Assembly (NCBI GenBank): GCA_905236885.1
Contig: CAJOQK010000070.1
Location: forward strand, 1 to 41,655
Length of the DNA stretch: 41,655 nucleotides
Direction: 5' to 3'
DNA from: an uncultured Bacteroidales bacterium
GTDB lineage: Bacteria; Bacteroidota; Bacteroidia; Bacteroidales; WCHB1-69
In this document: piece by piece, positions 20,517 to 30,137 of the stretch
Numbering within the stretch: the first letter of the stretch is position 1
Layout of the letters: each line of letters starts with the position of its first letter
The notes under the pieces: model-generated
Seen by the model: only the letters and a program-made list of their open reading frames with translations
Databases searched by the model: none
What the model was told of the DNA's origin: nothing
Made by a program: the position numbers and the translations under genes

Positions 20517-23500
20517 CTACACCTTGTAATATTTCAATTCCCTCATTTTTTCCAACGCCTTTTTCACATCGGGAATGCCAGACAGGGTGAGGGTGAGCTT
20601 GCCCGGTTCCTCTTTCATGCGGCATTGCTGCGGATGCTGCTGCAGATATTGCAGGATGTGTTGGAACTGTTCGCTTTCATAATAGGCGGAGTGTTCGTCC
20701 ATGACAAAATATCCGGTCATGCGCTGCTGTTTGAGCACCACTTTTTCAAATCCGATTTCCTTGGCTAACCAGCGAAGCTTTAAACTGTTGAACAAATCCA
20801 CAGTGGGTGGCGGCAGCGGGCCGAAACGGTCTTCCATGCGGGCTTGGAAGGCAGGAATCTCCTCTTCTGATTTCAAAGAATTCATCTCCTTGTACAGGAT
20901 AAGCCTTTCGTTGCTGTTGCCGATGTAACTGTCAGGAATCAGCACTTCCAGGTCGGTTTCCAGGGTGCAGTCCTTGACGTAGGAGATGTCATCGCGCACC
21001 TGCATCTCTGCTGAGGTGTTGTTGAGCTCCACAATGGCCTCCTCAAGTATTTTCTGGTACATTTCGTAGCCGATTTCGGTGATGAATCCGCTCTGTTCGG
21101 CGCCTAACAGGTTGCCCGCCCCACGGATGTCGAGGTCACGCATTGCGATGTGGAAGCCGCTGCCGATGTCCGAGAACTCCTCAATGGCCCGCAGTCGTTT
21201 CTGGCTGGTTTCCGGCAGAGTGTGCAGGGGAGGGGCCAGCAGATAGCAGAATGCCTTTTTGTTTTTGCGGCCCACCCGTCCGCGCAGCTGGTGCAGGTCG
21301 CTCAGTCCGTAGTTCTGGGCCTCGTTGATGAAGATGGTGTTGGCGTTGGGGATGTCCAGTCCGGATTCGATTATGGTGGTGCAGACAAGGATGTCATACA
21401 TGCCGTCAATAAAGTCAATCATGATGCGCTCCAGGGCGTTCCCCTCCATTTGTCCGTGGGCCACAGCAATGCGCTGCTCAGGAAAGTTCCGTTGGATCAT
21501 GCCTGCCACCTCCGACAGGGTCTGTACGCGGTTGTGGACGAAGAACACCTGTCCGCCACGTGAAATCTCTTGGGAAATGCCTTCTTTGATGAAGGTTTCG
21601 TCAAAAGTATGCACTTCGGTCTGGACCGGATGCCGGTTCAACGGGGGCGTTTGGATGATGGAAATGTCCCGTGCACCCATCAATGAGAACTGCAGGGTGC
21701 GGGGAATGGGAGTCGCGGTCATTGTAAGTGTGTCCACATTCACCTTCAGAGAGCGCAGTTTTTCTTTTGCCTCCACACCGAATTTCTGTTCCTCATCAAT
21801 GACAAGCAATCCCAAATCCTTGAATTGTATCTCTTTCCCTAAAATTTTGTGGGTGCCGATCAATATGTCTATTTTCCCAGTTGAAACCTCTTCCAAAATC
21901 TGTTTTTTCATTTTGGCGGTTGTGAAGCGGTTGAGGTAGGCAATTTTGCAGGGGAAAGCCTGCAACCGGTCGCTGAAACTGTGGAAATGCTGCAGGGCAA
22001 GCACGGTTGTCGGGACCAGCACGGCCACCTGCTTGCTGTCGCAAACCGCCTTGAAGGCTGCACGGATGGCCACTTCTGTTTTACCGAAGCCCACATCCCC
22101 GCAAATCAGCCGGTCCATGGGAAAGTCCGCCTCCATGTCCTTTTTTACCTCTCTGGTGGCTTTCAGCTGGTCGGGTGTGTCCTCGTACATGAAGGAGGCT
22201 TCCAGTTCCTGTTGCAGGTAGGTGTCTTGTGAGAAGGCAAAGCCCTCCGCATTTTTCCGTTCCGCGTAGAGTCTGGTCAGGTCAATGACCATCTCCTTCA
22301 CCTTCTCCTTGGTGCGCTCCTTGATTTTGTTCCAATGGTTGCTGCCAAGCCGCGAAAGGGTGGGAGGCAAGCCGTCTTTCCCGCTATATTTGGAAATTTT
22401 ATGCAGGGAATGGATGCTTATGTAGAGGGTATCGTTGTTTTGGTAGAGAAGTTTGATCACCTCCTGCGGATGGCCGTTCACCTCCATTTTTTCAAGTCCG
22501 GCGAATTGTCCCACGCCATGGTCAATATGGGTGATGTAGTCGCCGATTTGAAGGCTGTACAGGTCTTTCAGCAGCAGCGCGTCCTTGTTTTGGAATTTAT
22601 CCTCAATCCGGTATCGGTGGTAGCGGTTAAAAACCTGATGGTCTGTGTAAAAAGCGATACCGTCCTCTTTGTCGGTGAAACCTTCATGCAGTGAGAAACC
22701 GGCCATCCGGACCATCTCCTTTTCATAGATTTCCCTTTCGCTGGCCGAAAGTCGGCTGTATTTGGGATGGGTTTGCAGAATTTCCGCAATCATCTGCCGG
22801 ATGCGCTTGCGCTGGTTTGCGTTGTCGGAACCAAAATAATTGGTGATGCCCTTTTCATAGTGCTCTATCCACTGGTCAACCAGCAGGTCGAAGTTTTTGT
22901 TGAAGCTGTCCTGCGGAATGGTGTTGAAGGTGATGGTTTCCGTGATTTTGCCAGAGTGTTTGCCAGCCATGAAGACCATGGGGAAATGGAGGATTTCGTG
23001 CAGAAAATCGCTTTCGTCCAGAAAACTCTCCCGATATGATTTTTCGCTTAAATCATTAAAATAAAGTTTGTAGTCGTTGATTTGGGAGGTGATGGCACTG
23101 AGGTCGTCCAGCCAGATGGTGCAGCGGCAGGCTGCGTTGTCCGCTTTGTCGTTACTGAGGTTTCCGTGGTCGTCTGTGAGTTTTGCCAGCATGGCAGGCA
23201 GGCTCTCCTTCTGGTGCGGGTCGTCCATGTCGGTTTTGCCAATCAGGGTCAGGCTCTCCACTTTGCGGATAGAGGCCTGGGTGTGGATATCAAACTGCCG
23301 GATGGACTGGATGCTGTCTCCGTCAAAGGCGATTCGGTAGGGGTGTTCGTCCAAAAAGGAGTAGAGGTCAATGATACCACCTCTTACGGCGTAGTCGCCG
23401 GGCTGGCAGACATAGTCGCTGTATTCAAAGTCATAGCCGGAGAGAAAACCGGTGATCTCATCCATTGGGACATTTTCTCCAACATGCAGCTTCAGACTGT

Positions 23501-23936
23501 CTTTTTCAAGGTTTTGTGCGGAAATCTCCTTCTCGCAGACGGCTTCCGGATAGGAGATTATGAGCAGCGGTCTTCCCAACTGGGCGACGGTTTGTGCGCG
23601 CAGCAGGGTTTGGAATGCGTCGGTTTCCTGCCGGTCCGCATGCTTTTTGTAGGATGAGGGGAAAAAGAGCACCTGTTTGTCGCGGCTGTCCTTGTTCTCC
23701 TCATTGGACAATATTTCAAGGTCATGGTATAAAAAAGCGGCCTTTTCCTTGTCGGAAAGCAGGAGCAGAAATGTTTGGTCTTGGGCGGCCTCAAAGCAGT
23801 TTTTCAAAAAGAGCGCGGTTGCGCTTCCACACAACCCTTTGAGTGTCACCCGGCTCTCCGGATTCTGCAACAGACGTGCCAAATCGTTTGCCTTGGCTGT
23901 CGCGACAGGCAGGCGGACAATTTCTTCTTCCTTCAT
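20517..23936 (-). CDS. mfd: Transcription-repair coupling factor
   Basis: 1139 aa; GDYITHIDHGVGQFAGLEKM (RID), ICGDVGFGKTEVAIRAAFKAV, TATPIPRTLQFSLMGARDISIIQTPP, ESGLDIPNANTIFI. Confidence 0.97.
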   Translation of the reverse strand: MKEEEIVRLPVATAKANDLARLLQNPESRVTLKGLCGSATALFLKNCFEAAQDQTFLLLLSDKEKAAFLYHDLEILSNEENKDSRDKQVLFFPSSYKKHADRQETDAFQTLLRAQTVAQLGRPLLIISYPEAVCEKEISAQNLEKDSLKLHVGENVPMDEITGFLSGYDFEYSDYVCQPGDYAVRGGIIDLYSFLDEHPYRIAFDGDSIQSIRQFDIHTQASIRKVESLTLIGKTDMDDPHQKESLPAMLAKLTDDHGNLSNDKADNAACRCTIWLDDLSAITSQINDYKLYFNDLSEKSYRESFLDESDFLHEILHFPMVFMAGKHSGKITETITFNTIPQDSFNKNFDLLVDQWIEHYEKGITNYFGSDNANQRKRIRQMIAEILQTHPKYSRLSASEREIYEKEMVRMAGFSLHEGFTDKEDGIAFYTDHQVFNRYHRYRIEDKFQNKDALLLKDLYSLQIGDYITHIDHGVGQFAGLEKMEVNGHPQEVIKLLYQNNDTLYISIHSLHKISKYSGKDGLPPTLSRLGSNHWNKIKERTKEKVKEMVIDLTRLYAERKNAEGFAFSQDTYLQQELEASFMYEDTPDQLKATREVKKDMEADFPMDRLICGDVGFGKTEVAIRAAFKAVCDSKQVAVLVPTTVLALQHFHSFSDRLQAFPCKIAYLNRFTTAKMKKQILEEVSTGKIDILIGTHKILGKEIQFKDLGLLVIDEEQKFGVEAKEKLRSLKVNVDTLTMTATPIPRTLQFSLMGARDISIIQTPPLNRHPVQTEVHTFDETFIKEGISQEISRGGQVFFVHNRVQTLSEVAGMIQRNFPEQRIAVAHGQMEGNALERIMIDFIDGMYDILVCTTIIESGLDIPNANTIFINEAQNYGLSDLHQLRGRVGRKNKKAFCYLLAPPLHTLPETSQKRLRAIEEFSDIGSGFHIAMRDLDIRGAGNLLGAEQSGFITEIGYEMYQKILEEAIVELNNTSAEMQVRDDISYVKDCTLETDLEVLIPDSYIGNSNERLILYKEMNSLKSEEEIPAFQARMEDRFGPLPPPTVDLFNSLKLRWLAKEIGFEKVVLKQQRMTGYFVMDEHSAYYESEQFQHILQYLQQHPQQCRMKEEPGKLTLTLSGIPDVKKALEKMRELKYYKV

Positions 23937-23942
23937 TTGTAT

Positions 23943-24866
23943 TTATTTGAGAAGTTCCCAAAAACTTTCCGGCAGGCGGATATTGGGGACATGGAGGGCT
24001 GCGCGGAACAGCGGGGCAATTTCCTCCTCCAGGAACCCTGCGATGCCACAGCCGATTCGGGTCACCAGAAAAGTCAGATCCGGATGGCCTTGTGCAAAAT
24101 CAATGAATTCATCCACGTAGGGGACAATGGTCTCCACGCCGCCCTGCATTGTGGGAATTGCGTAGCTTTGTCCCTGAAGTCCTACACCTTGCCCCATGAC
24201 AGCCCCGAATTTCTTGACGGCAATGTAGGCCGCACCTCCGCCGTGCATGCCGGCCAGATTGCTTCCGAAAACAAATATCTCGTTTGCCTTCAGGGTGTTT
24301 ATCAGGTCTGGAGCGGTGCGAAGCAGCGGGGAGAAGAGCAGTTTTTCGCACTGCTGCTGCAAATGTTTCTGCCGGTCAGGATGTGCGGGCGTGTTCCAAA
24401 TCGTAGGTTCAAACGCCAGATCTTTCCACAGTTGCAATGAGGCTTTGAGCAGGATTTCGTCATGGTCAAAAGCCAGAGGCGGCAGGGTGTCAATGGGGAA
24501 CCATCTGGCCTGTCGCGCATCGTCACCACCGCTTACCGCCGAAGGTTCTGTCAGGGTGTAATAGGCGATGGAGACTACCCGTTCCCTCGGATCGCGCTGT
24601 ACGGCTGAAAATGTGCCGGATGGCAGCAGTCGGGAAACCTCCAGTCCGGTTTCCTCCTTCAATTCGCGACGGGCGGCCTCGGCAGCGGTTTCGCCAATGT
24701 TCATGAAACCTCCCGGAAAAGCCCACATGCCCTTGCAGGGTTCGTCACCACGTTCAATCAGCAATAACTGCAGTTTTCCCCCTTTGTCGCTGAATACCAC
24801 GCAGTCCGCTGCAATGGCCGGATGGGGATATTGATAGGTATAGCTCATGTTTTTGTTTTTATGCAA
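23943..24866 (-). CDS. Two-domain protein: N-terminal Nudix hydrolase + C-terminal macro-like 'FVFGSNLAGMHGGGAA' domain
   Basis: Nudix box GGFMNIGETAAEAARRELKEETGLE fits GX5EX7REUXEEXGU; C-terminal half EIFVFGSNLAGMHGGGAAYIAVKKFGAVMGQGVGLQGQSYAIPT...VTRIGCGIAGFLEEEIAPLF. Confidence 0.85.
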   Translation of the reverse strand: MHKNKNMSYTYQYPHPAIAADCVVFSDKGGKLQLLLIERGDEPCKGMWAFPGGFMNIGETAAEAARRELKEETGLEVSRLLPSGTFSAVQRDPRERVVSIAYYTLTEPSAVSGGDDARQARWFPIDTLPPLAFDHDEILLKASLQLWKDLAFEPTIWNTPAHPDRQKHLQQQCEKLLFSPLLRTAPDLINTLKANEIFVFGSNLAGMHGGGAAYIAVKKFGAVMGQGVGLQGQSYAIPTMQGGVETIVPYVDEFIDFAQGHPDLTFLVTRIGCGIAGFLEEEIAPLFRAALHVPNIRLPESFWELLK

Positions 24867-24894
24867 ATAAAGAAAACTTCAAATGTTGTATTTT

Positions 24895-25698
24895 TTACAG
24901 CTGTCGCACGGGGAATTTGAAATAGGTGTCGGGATAGGGCTCGTTCCGTAGGGTGAAGTGCCACCATTCGTTTTCGTAAGGTTTGAAGCCGTGCTTCAGC
25001 ATGACTTTGCGCAGCAGCATCCGGTTTTGGAACTGAATGTCGGTGAGAGTGTCGTTGGTGCGGTATTTTAGGGTCTGCAGGTTGCCGCCGCAGTCGGGAT
25101 GGCTCTCATGACCAAACCAGTCAAAAGTGCCGCCCATGTCCACCTCTTTTTCGCTGTTCATGTCAAAAAGGGTGAGGTCGACAGTGGAACCGCGAGAATG
25201 GCCGCTGTGATGGGCGATGTAGCCCAATTTGAACAGCAGGGATTTATTGATGTTTGGGTAGAAATATCTCCTCATCAGGGTGTCGCCCAAGTCTTTTCCC
25301 CAACGTGCAAAATGATCGACCGCCATCTGTGGACGGTATGCGTCAAAAATCTTCAAACGGTAGCCTTGTGCTTTCAGGTCATCGCTTACGGCACGCAGGC
25401 TGTCTGCCGCTTCCCGGCTCAGTAATGCTGTGGGCTGCAGGTATCCGTCAATGCGCCTGCCTACAAAATTGTAGGTGCTGTAGTACCGGATTTCCAAAAT
25501 TGCATCAGGCACCACATCGGTCAGATTGACAAAGCCGCTTATGCCGTTGGTGTCATAAACGGTGTTTTCGGTGTCTCCGCAGGTCAGATTTTCAGATGTG
25601 GAGGGTGCTGCTGTATCGCCGCTGTCGTTTTTGTTGCCGCAACCGGCATTTATTGCCAGTATACAAACCAATGCGCTAAAAAACAATTTTTTTTTCAT
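24895..25698 (-). CDS. VanX/DdpX-like D-alanyl-D-alanine dipeptidase (M15D), predicted lipoprotein
   Basis: Signal plus lipobox MKKKLFFSALVCILAINAGC; IFDAYRPQ, SGHSRGSTVDLTLFD and ENEWWHFT zinc/active-site motifs. ATG 25698 preferred over the TTG of the ORF track. Confidence 0.88.
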   Translation of the reverse strand: MKKKLFFSALVCILAINAGCGNKNDSGDTAAPSTSENLTCGDTENTVYDTNGISGFVNLTDVVPDAILEIRYYSTYNFVGRRIDGYLQPTALLSREAADSLRAVSDDLKAQGYRLKIFDAYRPQMAVDHFARWGKDLGDTLMRRYFYPNINKSLLFKLGYIAHHSGHSRGSTVDLTLFDMNSEKEVDMGGTFDWFGHESHPDCGGNLQTLKYRTNDTLTDIQFQNRMLLRKVMLKHGFKPYENEWWHFTLRNEPYPDTYFKFPVRQL

Positions 25699-25765
25699 AA
25701 ATTTATCGTTTTGCAATTTATTTGATTTAAATGTCTGTTTCTACGATAGTCATTTCCAGCCGCAT

Positions 25766-28138
25766 TTATTTGAAACGGATGTTCCAGGATATGGATGGCA
25801 GGATGGGAAAGAGGGACATCTGGTAGGCGGTGCTTTGCAGGGAGAGCTGGCTCAAATCGCTGTTTTGCATTGAGGTGTATATATTGATAAAGAAGGGATT
25901 TTTCCGGTTATATGCATTGTATACGGAAAAATTCAGACTCTGTTCCCATTTTTCACTGCGACGGAACACCCATTGGATGGAGAGATCCAGACGATGGTAT
26001 GGAGGCATGCGGTAGGCGTTGGTCTTGCTGTATTCAACCACTAAATTGTGTCCTATGAAATAGTAGCCGATAGGGACGGTCATGGTGTTTCCTGTGGCAT
26101 AGACCCATACGGCGGAGGCTGTCAGATTGGGCAGTATGTCATAGCTCAGCAGAAGGGAGATGTCATGTCTCCTGTCGTTTTTGGCACAGAAGACCTCGCC
26201 ATTGTTAATCTCATTGAATTGCCGGAACGACCAGGACAGGGTGTAGCTGAGCCATCCGGTCAGCCGTCCCGATTCCTTTTGCACAAAGCATTCCACTCCG
26301 TACGACCAACCATCGCCTTGGGTGTAGGGTTGGCTGTATCCGTAAGCCGCTTCCGTGAAGGGGGAGAATCCTTCCCTGTACTCTGTCAGATTCCGCATAA
26401 ATTTGTAATAGGCTTCCAAAGAGGTTGTAAGCTGGTGGTTGAGGAAGTTTTGGAACCAGCCGACTGCTACCTGGTCACAGGATTGTGGCAGCACATCCGC
26501 CGTACTCGGAATCCAGGCGTCAGTCGGTAAGGAGATGCAGGAAAGGGTCACCTGCTGCACATATTGGTAATTGTGGTTATAGGATGCTTTCACTGATTTG
26601 GTGGAGTCAATGGTCACGCGCATGGAGAGACGTGGCTCCAGTCCGGCATAGTCCTTCACTTTGGAGCCTGCAGTATAGAAAACGCTGTCAATTACTTGTC
26701 CTATTTCATTCAGCAGGTAGGCGGTGTGAGGGCCGATCTGCTGAAAATAGGAGGCTCGCAATCCCATATTGAGCTTGATTTTTTTGCTGATGTCAACATT
26801 GTCGGAGGCGTAAAGCGCCGCTTCGTGGGCAAAGAGGGTTTCCCTGTCCTGCAGGTCCATCGGCATGCTGCCAGACATGGCTTCGTAGTGGTTGGGGTTG
26901 AACTGGTGGAAAGTGTATTCCCATCCGAACCTGAAGTTGTTGTTTTTGAGCGTCCTGTCGGACAATTCCCATCGTGCGGTGTAGTCGCGGATGCCTGAGG
27001 AGATGAGCATTTCGTAGATTTCCATGTGCATCCTGGTGTCAAAATTGTAGTCCGAAAGTCCCGCATGCAGGAACATTTCACGGTCGGCGTTGAAAAAGTG
27101 CCACCATTGCAGGGATGCGGTGGAGTTGGACCAGGAAAAAAGTGCATCCAGCGCACCCTCTCCGGAGCGGAATCCATAGGTGTCGGAGCCGTGGTACAGG
27201 CTGAGGTGGAGCTGGTCTTTGTCCTTGATTTTCCAGCTGAGTTTGCCGTTGAGGTCGTAAAAAAAGAATTTCAACCCTCTGAGGGAGGATGTTGGGCTGA
27301 GGAAGGGTTGTATCACGGCGTCGATGTAGGTGCGTCGAGCTGTGAAAAGGAAAGAGGCTTTTTCACGGACAATCGGACCTTCCAGGCTTATGTTGGAGAA
27401 AATAAGTCCTATGCCTGCTTTTCCCTTGAAACGCCGCATGTCTCCCGATGGGGTGGTGACCTGCAGGACGGAAGAGAGCCTGCCGCCATAGGCTGCCGGA
27501 ATATCCCCCTTCATCATTTCCGCAGTCTGCACTGCGTCGGTGTTGAAGACTGAGAAGAAACCGAACAGATGTCCGGCGTTGTAGATGCTGCCGTGATCCA
27601 ACAATATCAGGTTTTGGTCCAGTCCGCCGCCCCTGACATGGAAACCGGAGTTGCCCTCACCGGAACTCTGTATGCCAGGCAGCAGCTGGATGCTTTTTAT
27701 CACGTCTGTCTCGCCGAAAAGGGCCGGTGCGTTGCGGATGGCCTGTACATGAAGCAGGGTTCTCCCCATCTGGTTTTTTTCAATATTGTTTATGTTTTCC
27801 CGATTGTCATAAATGGTGAATTCTGACTGTTCTGTAATTACCGGTGCAAGTTGGATGGTTATCTGCCGGTTCCCTGTCAGGTGAACCGGTATCCTTTGGG
27901 TCCGGTATCCAACAAAGGAGCAGATAAGGGTGTAGCTGCCGGTGTCGGTCCGGATGCGGAACCGCCCTGCATTGTCGCAGGTGGCTCCCGTACGGGATTC
28001 CTCCAAAAACACATTGGCACTGGGCATGCTTTCATGCGTCAGTGAGTCCCTAACTGTGCCGCTAAGGATAACCGATTGTGCTTTAGTGTGTCCCATAAAG
28101 AGAACACAAAAAAAGAATCCAAGCAAAAACTTTTTCAT
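25766..28138 (-). CDS. TonB-dependent receptor with N-terminal carboxypeptidase-regulatory-like domain
   Basis: MKKFLLGFFFCVLFMGHTKAQ signal; GTVRDSLTHESMPSANVFLEESRTGATCDNAGRF; plug motif HVRGGGLDQNLILLDHGSIYNAGHLFGFFSVFN; beta-barrel C-terminus. Confidence 0.9.
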   Translation of the reverse strand: MKKFLLGFFFCVLFMGHTKAQSVILSGTVRDSLTHESMPSANVFLEESRTGATCDNAGRFRIRTDTGSYTLICSFVGYRTQRIPVHLTGNRQITIQLAPVITEQSEFTIYDNRENINNIEKNQMGRTLLHVQAIRNAPALFGETDVIKSIQLLPGIQSSGEGNSGFHVRGGGLDQNLILLDHGSIYNAGHLFGFFSVFNTDAVQTAEMMKGDIPAAYGGRLSSVLQVTTPSGDMRRFKGKAGIGLIFSNISLEGPIVREKASFLFTARRTYIDAVIQPFLSPTSSLRGLKFFFYDLNGKLSWKIKDKDQLHLSLYHGSDTYGFRSGEGALDALFSWSNSTASLQWWHFFNADREMFLHAGLSDYNFDTRMHMEIYEMLISSGIRDYTARWELSDRTLKNNNFRFGWEYTFHQFNPNHYEAMSGSMPMDLQDRETLFAHEAALYASDNVDISKKIKLNMGLRASYFQQIGPHTAYLLNEIGQVIDSVFYTAGSKVKDYAGLEPRLSMRVTIDSTKSVKASYNHNYQYVQQVTLSCISLPTDAWIPSTADVLPQSCDQVAVGWFQNFLNHQLTTSLEAYYKFMRNLTEYREGFSPFTEAAYGYSQPYTQGDGWSYGVECFVQKESGRLTGWLSYTLSWSFRQFNEINNGEVFCAKNDRRHDISLLLSYDILPNLTASAVWVYATGNTMTVPIGYYFIGHNLVVEYSKTNAYRMPPYHRLDLSIQWVFRRSEKWEQSLNFSVYNAYNRKNPFFINIYTSMQNSDLSQLSLQSTAYQMSLFPILPSISWNIRFK

Positions 28139-28157
28139 GCTACTGTTTTTGAAACTG

Positions 28158-28165
28158 CAAAAATA
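28158..28165 (-). promoter_or_regulatory. Candidate -7 box (TATTTTTG) for the TonB-dependent receptor gene
   Basis: Plus strand CAAAAATA, reverse complement TATTTTTG = TAnnTTTG consensus, 20 bp upstream of the ATG; no well-spaced -33 box. Confidence 0.35.
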
Positions 28166-28236
28166 GCAAAAAAAGAGATGCAAACTCCAATTGAAAATTT
28201 ATTTTTCCTTTTTTCTGTTTATATTGAAAGAATTTG

Positions 28237-28244
28237 TATTTTTG
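28237..28244 (+). promoter_or_regulatory. Candidate -7 box (TATTTTTG) for the T9SS-sorted protein gene
   Basis: TATTTTTG matches TAnnTTTG, 52 bp upstream of ATG 28297. Confidence 0.45.
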
Positions 28245-28296
28245 CAAATTGTTTTATATAATTGGAAAATAATTTAAATAACTAAATTTCAAAAGT

Positions 28297-30018
28297 ATGA
28301 GAAAATTAAGCTTATTATTGGCATTCTTTGCGGCATGTGTTTGCGTGCAAGCCCAGAACTTTTATGAAGGTTGGGAAACGTATAACCATAGGATCGAATT
28401 GAGCAACTGGACGGTGAATGATGTGGTGACTTTGCGTCAGGCATGCGGAAAACAGGAGAAAGGATGGGTCATCAATGTGGCAGGAAACAGTGTCCTTTCG
28501 CATAATATTGATGCGCCCACCAACGGTGACACCAACAAAAACATTGTCACATTCGCCTGTGGAGGAGCCCCTAACAAAGGTACTGATTCCTGGCTGATTT
28601 CCCCTCAAATCAAAAACATTGAGGATGGTTCCTACCTGAGTTTCCATTTCATCAACTTTACCGGTAGTGAAAACAACAACCTCTATGTGCTAGTTTCCAC
28701 TACGGACAAGTCCACATCCTCCTTCAAGGTGCTGGATTCTTTTCCTGCCTACCGTAACAATGAATGGGCAGCTTACACTTACTCGTTGGCCGATTATGTT
28801 GGCAAGGATATCTATGTGGCGTTCCGCGCCTATTTTCCGCCTTCATCCGCCATGGTTGAGTTCGGAGCCCTCTACGGGTTGGACCTTATCCGTGTAGGTA
28901 GTGTCAATGAGTATGACATGCAGTTGATTGAGATGCTCTCTCCTGAGGTTCCGATGCAGAATGTGGACACGGCAGTTCCCATGACTTTCGTCGTGAAGAA
29001 CAACGGTCATGAAGTGAACGAGTTTGACCTTTGGTACATGCAGACCTCCAAAGGTTCCAGCTACATTTATGCAAAAAACTACAAGGTGAAACGTACTATC
29101 AAGACCTTGGACACCCTGCATATCAGTTTCCCGGAAAAAACAAAATTCGTCAAAGGCGGACGTGATACCGTTTGGGCTTGGGTGGATGTTCCCCAAGACA
29201 TTGACAGGAGCAACGATACCTTGCCCAAAACCATTGTAGACAACGTAAGTCCGGGAAATATCCCATATATCAACAGTTTTGATTCAGCCGCTGATATTTC
29301 AGGTATCCGTATTTATAATATTTTCAGGGATGAGTCCGCATGGAGGGATGTGATTACACCGGTGTATGCCCGTACCGGAACCGGCTGCATGGAATATGCC
29401 GGCAACACACAGTACAATGCCAACGACTGGTTCTTCACAAAACTGCTCTATTTCCCTACTGCCAACAAGAAATATGAGCTGACCTACTGGTACGGCACTT
29501 CGGATGAATCAAAACCGCAAAAGCTTGTCTCCGCATGGTCTTACCAGCAGAAATACCAGTCCCTGATGTGGGAGCTGGCATGGCATGAGAATATAAACAA
29601 CCAGGTGGCCAAGGATCAGACAGACGTGAATCGCGGTTATGTGGAGGGAAAAGCCCGTTTTACAGTGGAAAAGCCGGGTTACTATTATATCGGTTTCCAT
29701 GCAACCAGCGATGCTTCCAATGCAAAATTGTATCTGGATGATATTGATATCCATCTTGCAGTGGATGTGCAGGAAGCCGCCATTGATGAAACCGTGAACG
29801 TCTATCCCAATCCTGCACAGGACCAGTTCACCGTTTCTGCAGCCCATGCAATCCGTGAGGTGGAGGTGTACAGCACCACTGGTCAGAAAGTGTACCGGAC
29901 AATGGTTTCCGACAATCAGGTCACTATTTCTGCAAAGGATTTGGCCACAGGTCTTTACGTTGTGAAAATCCAGACCGAAAAGGGTAATGCGACGCAAAAG
30001 CTGAACATTGTCCGTTAG
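28297..30018 (+). CDS. Secreted protein with T9SS type A C-terminal sorting domain, choice-of-anchor/cleaved-adhesin-like repeats
   Basis: Signal MRKLSLLLAFFAACVCVQAQ; C-terminus VNVYPNPAQDQFTVSAAHAIREVEVYSTTGQKVYR...DLATGLYVVKIQTEKGNATQKLNIVR. Confidence 0.88.
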   Translation: MRKLSLLLAFFAACVCVQAQNFYEGWETYNHRIELSNWTVNDVVTLRQACGKQEKGWVINVAGNSVLSHNIDAPTNGDTNKNIVTFACGGAPNKGTDSWLISPQIKNIEDGSYLSFHFINFTGSENNNLYVLVSTTDKSTSSFKVLDSFPAYRNNEWAAYTYSLADYVGKDIYVAFRAYFPPSSAMVEFGALYGLDLIRVGSVNEYDMQLIEMLSPEVPMQNVDTAVPMTFVVKNNGHEVNEFDLWYMQTSKGSSYIYAKNYKVKRTIKTLDTLHISFPEKTKFVKGGRDTVWAWVDVPQDIDRSNDTLPKTIVDNVSPGNIPYINSFDSAADISGIRIYNIFRDESAWRDVITPVYARTGTGCMEYAGNTQYNANDWFFTKLLYFPTANKKYELTYWYGTSDESKPQKLVSAWSYQQKYQSLMWELAWHENINNQVAKDQTDVNRGYVEGKARFTVEKPGYYYIGFHATSDASNAKLYLDDIDIHLAVDVQEAAIDETVNVYPNPAQDQFTVSAAHAIREVEVYSTTGQKVYRTMVSDNQVTISAKDLATGLYVVKIQTEKGNATQKLNIVR

Positions 30019-30037
30019 ACGGTTTTGTAAAAGAGTG

Positions 30038-30066
30038 AAAAAAAGCAGCGAAAGCTGCTTTTTTTT
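30038..30066 (+). terminator. Intrinsic terminator after the T9SS protein
   Basis: AAAAAAAGCAGC-GAAA-GCTGCTTTTTTTT hairpin with GNRA-type loop and T run. Confidence 0.9.
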
Positions 30067-30137
30067 ATGCATGCGCCTAATCTTCTTATTTGCTTTTTTA
30101 TTACTTTTGCAACATTTACACATTAAATGATATTGTT

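Noticed and set aside
23775-24440. 221-aa + strand ORF overlapping mfd and the Nudix fusion gene
   Set aside because: Spans two convincing minus-strand genes and their junction; no motif support.
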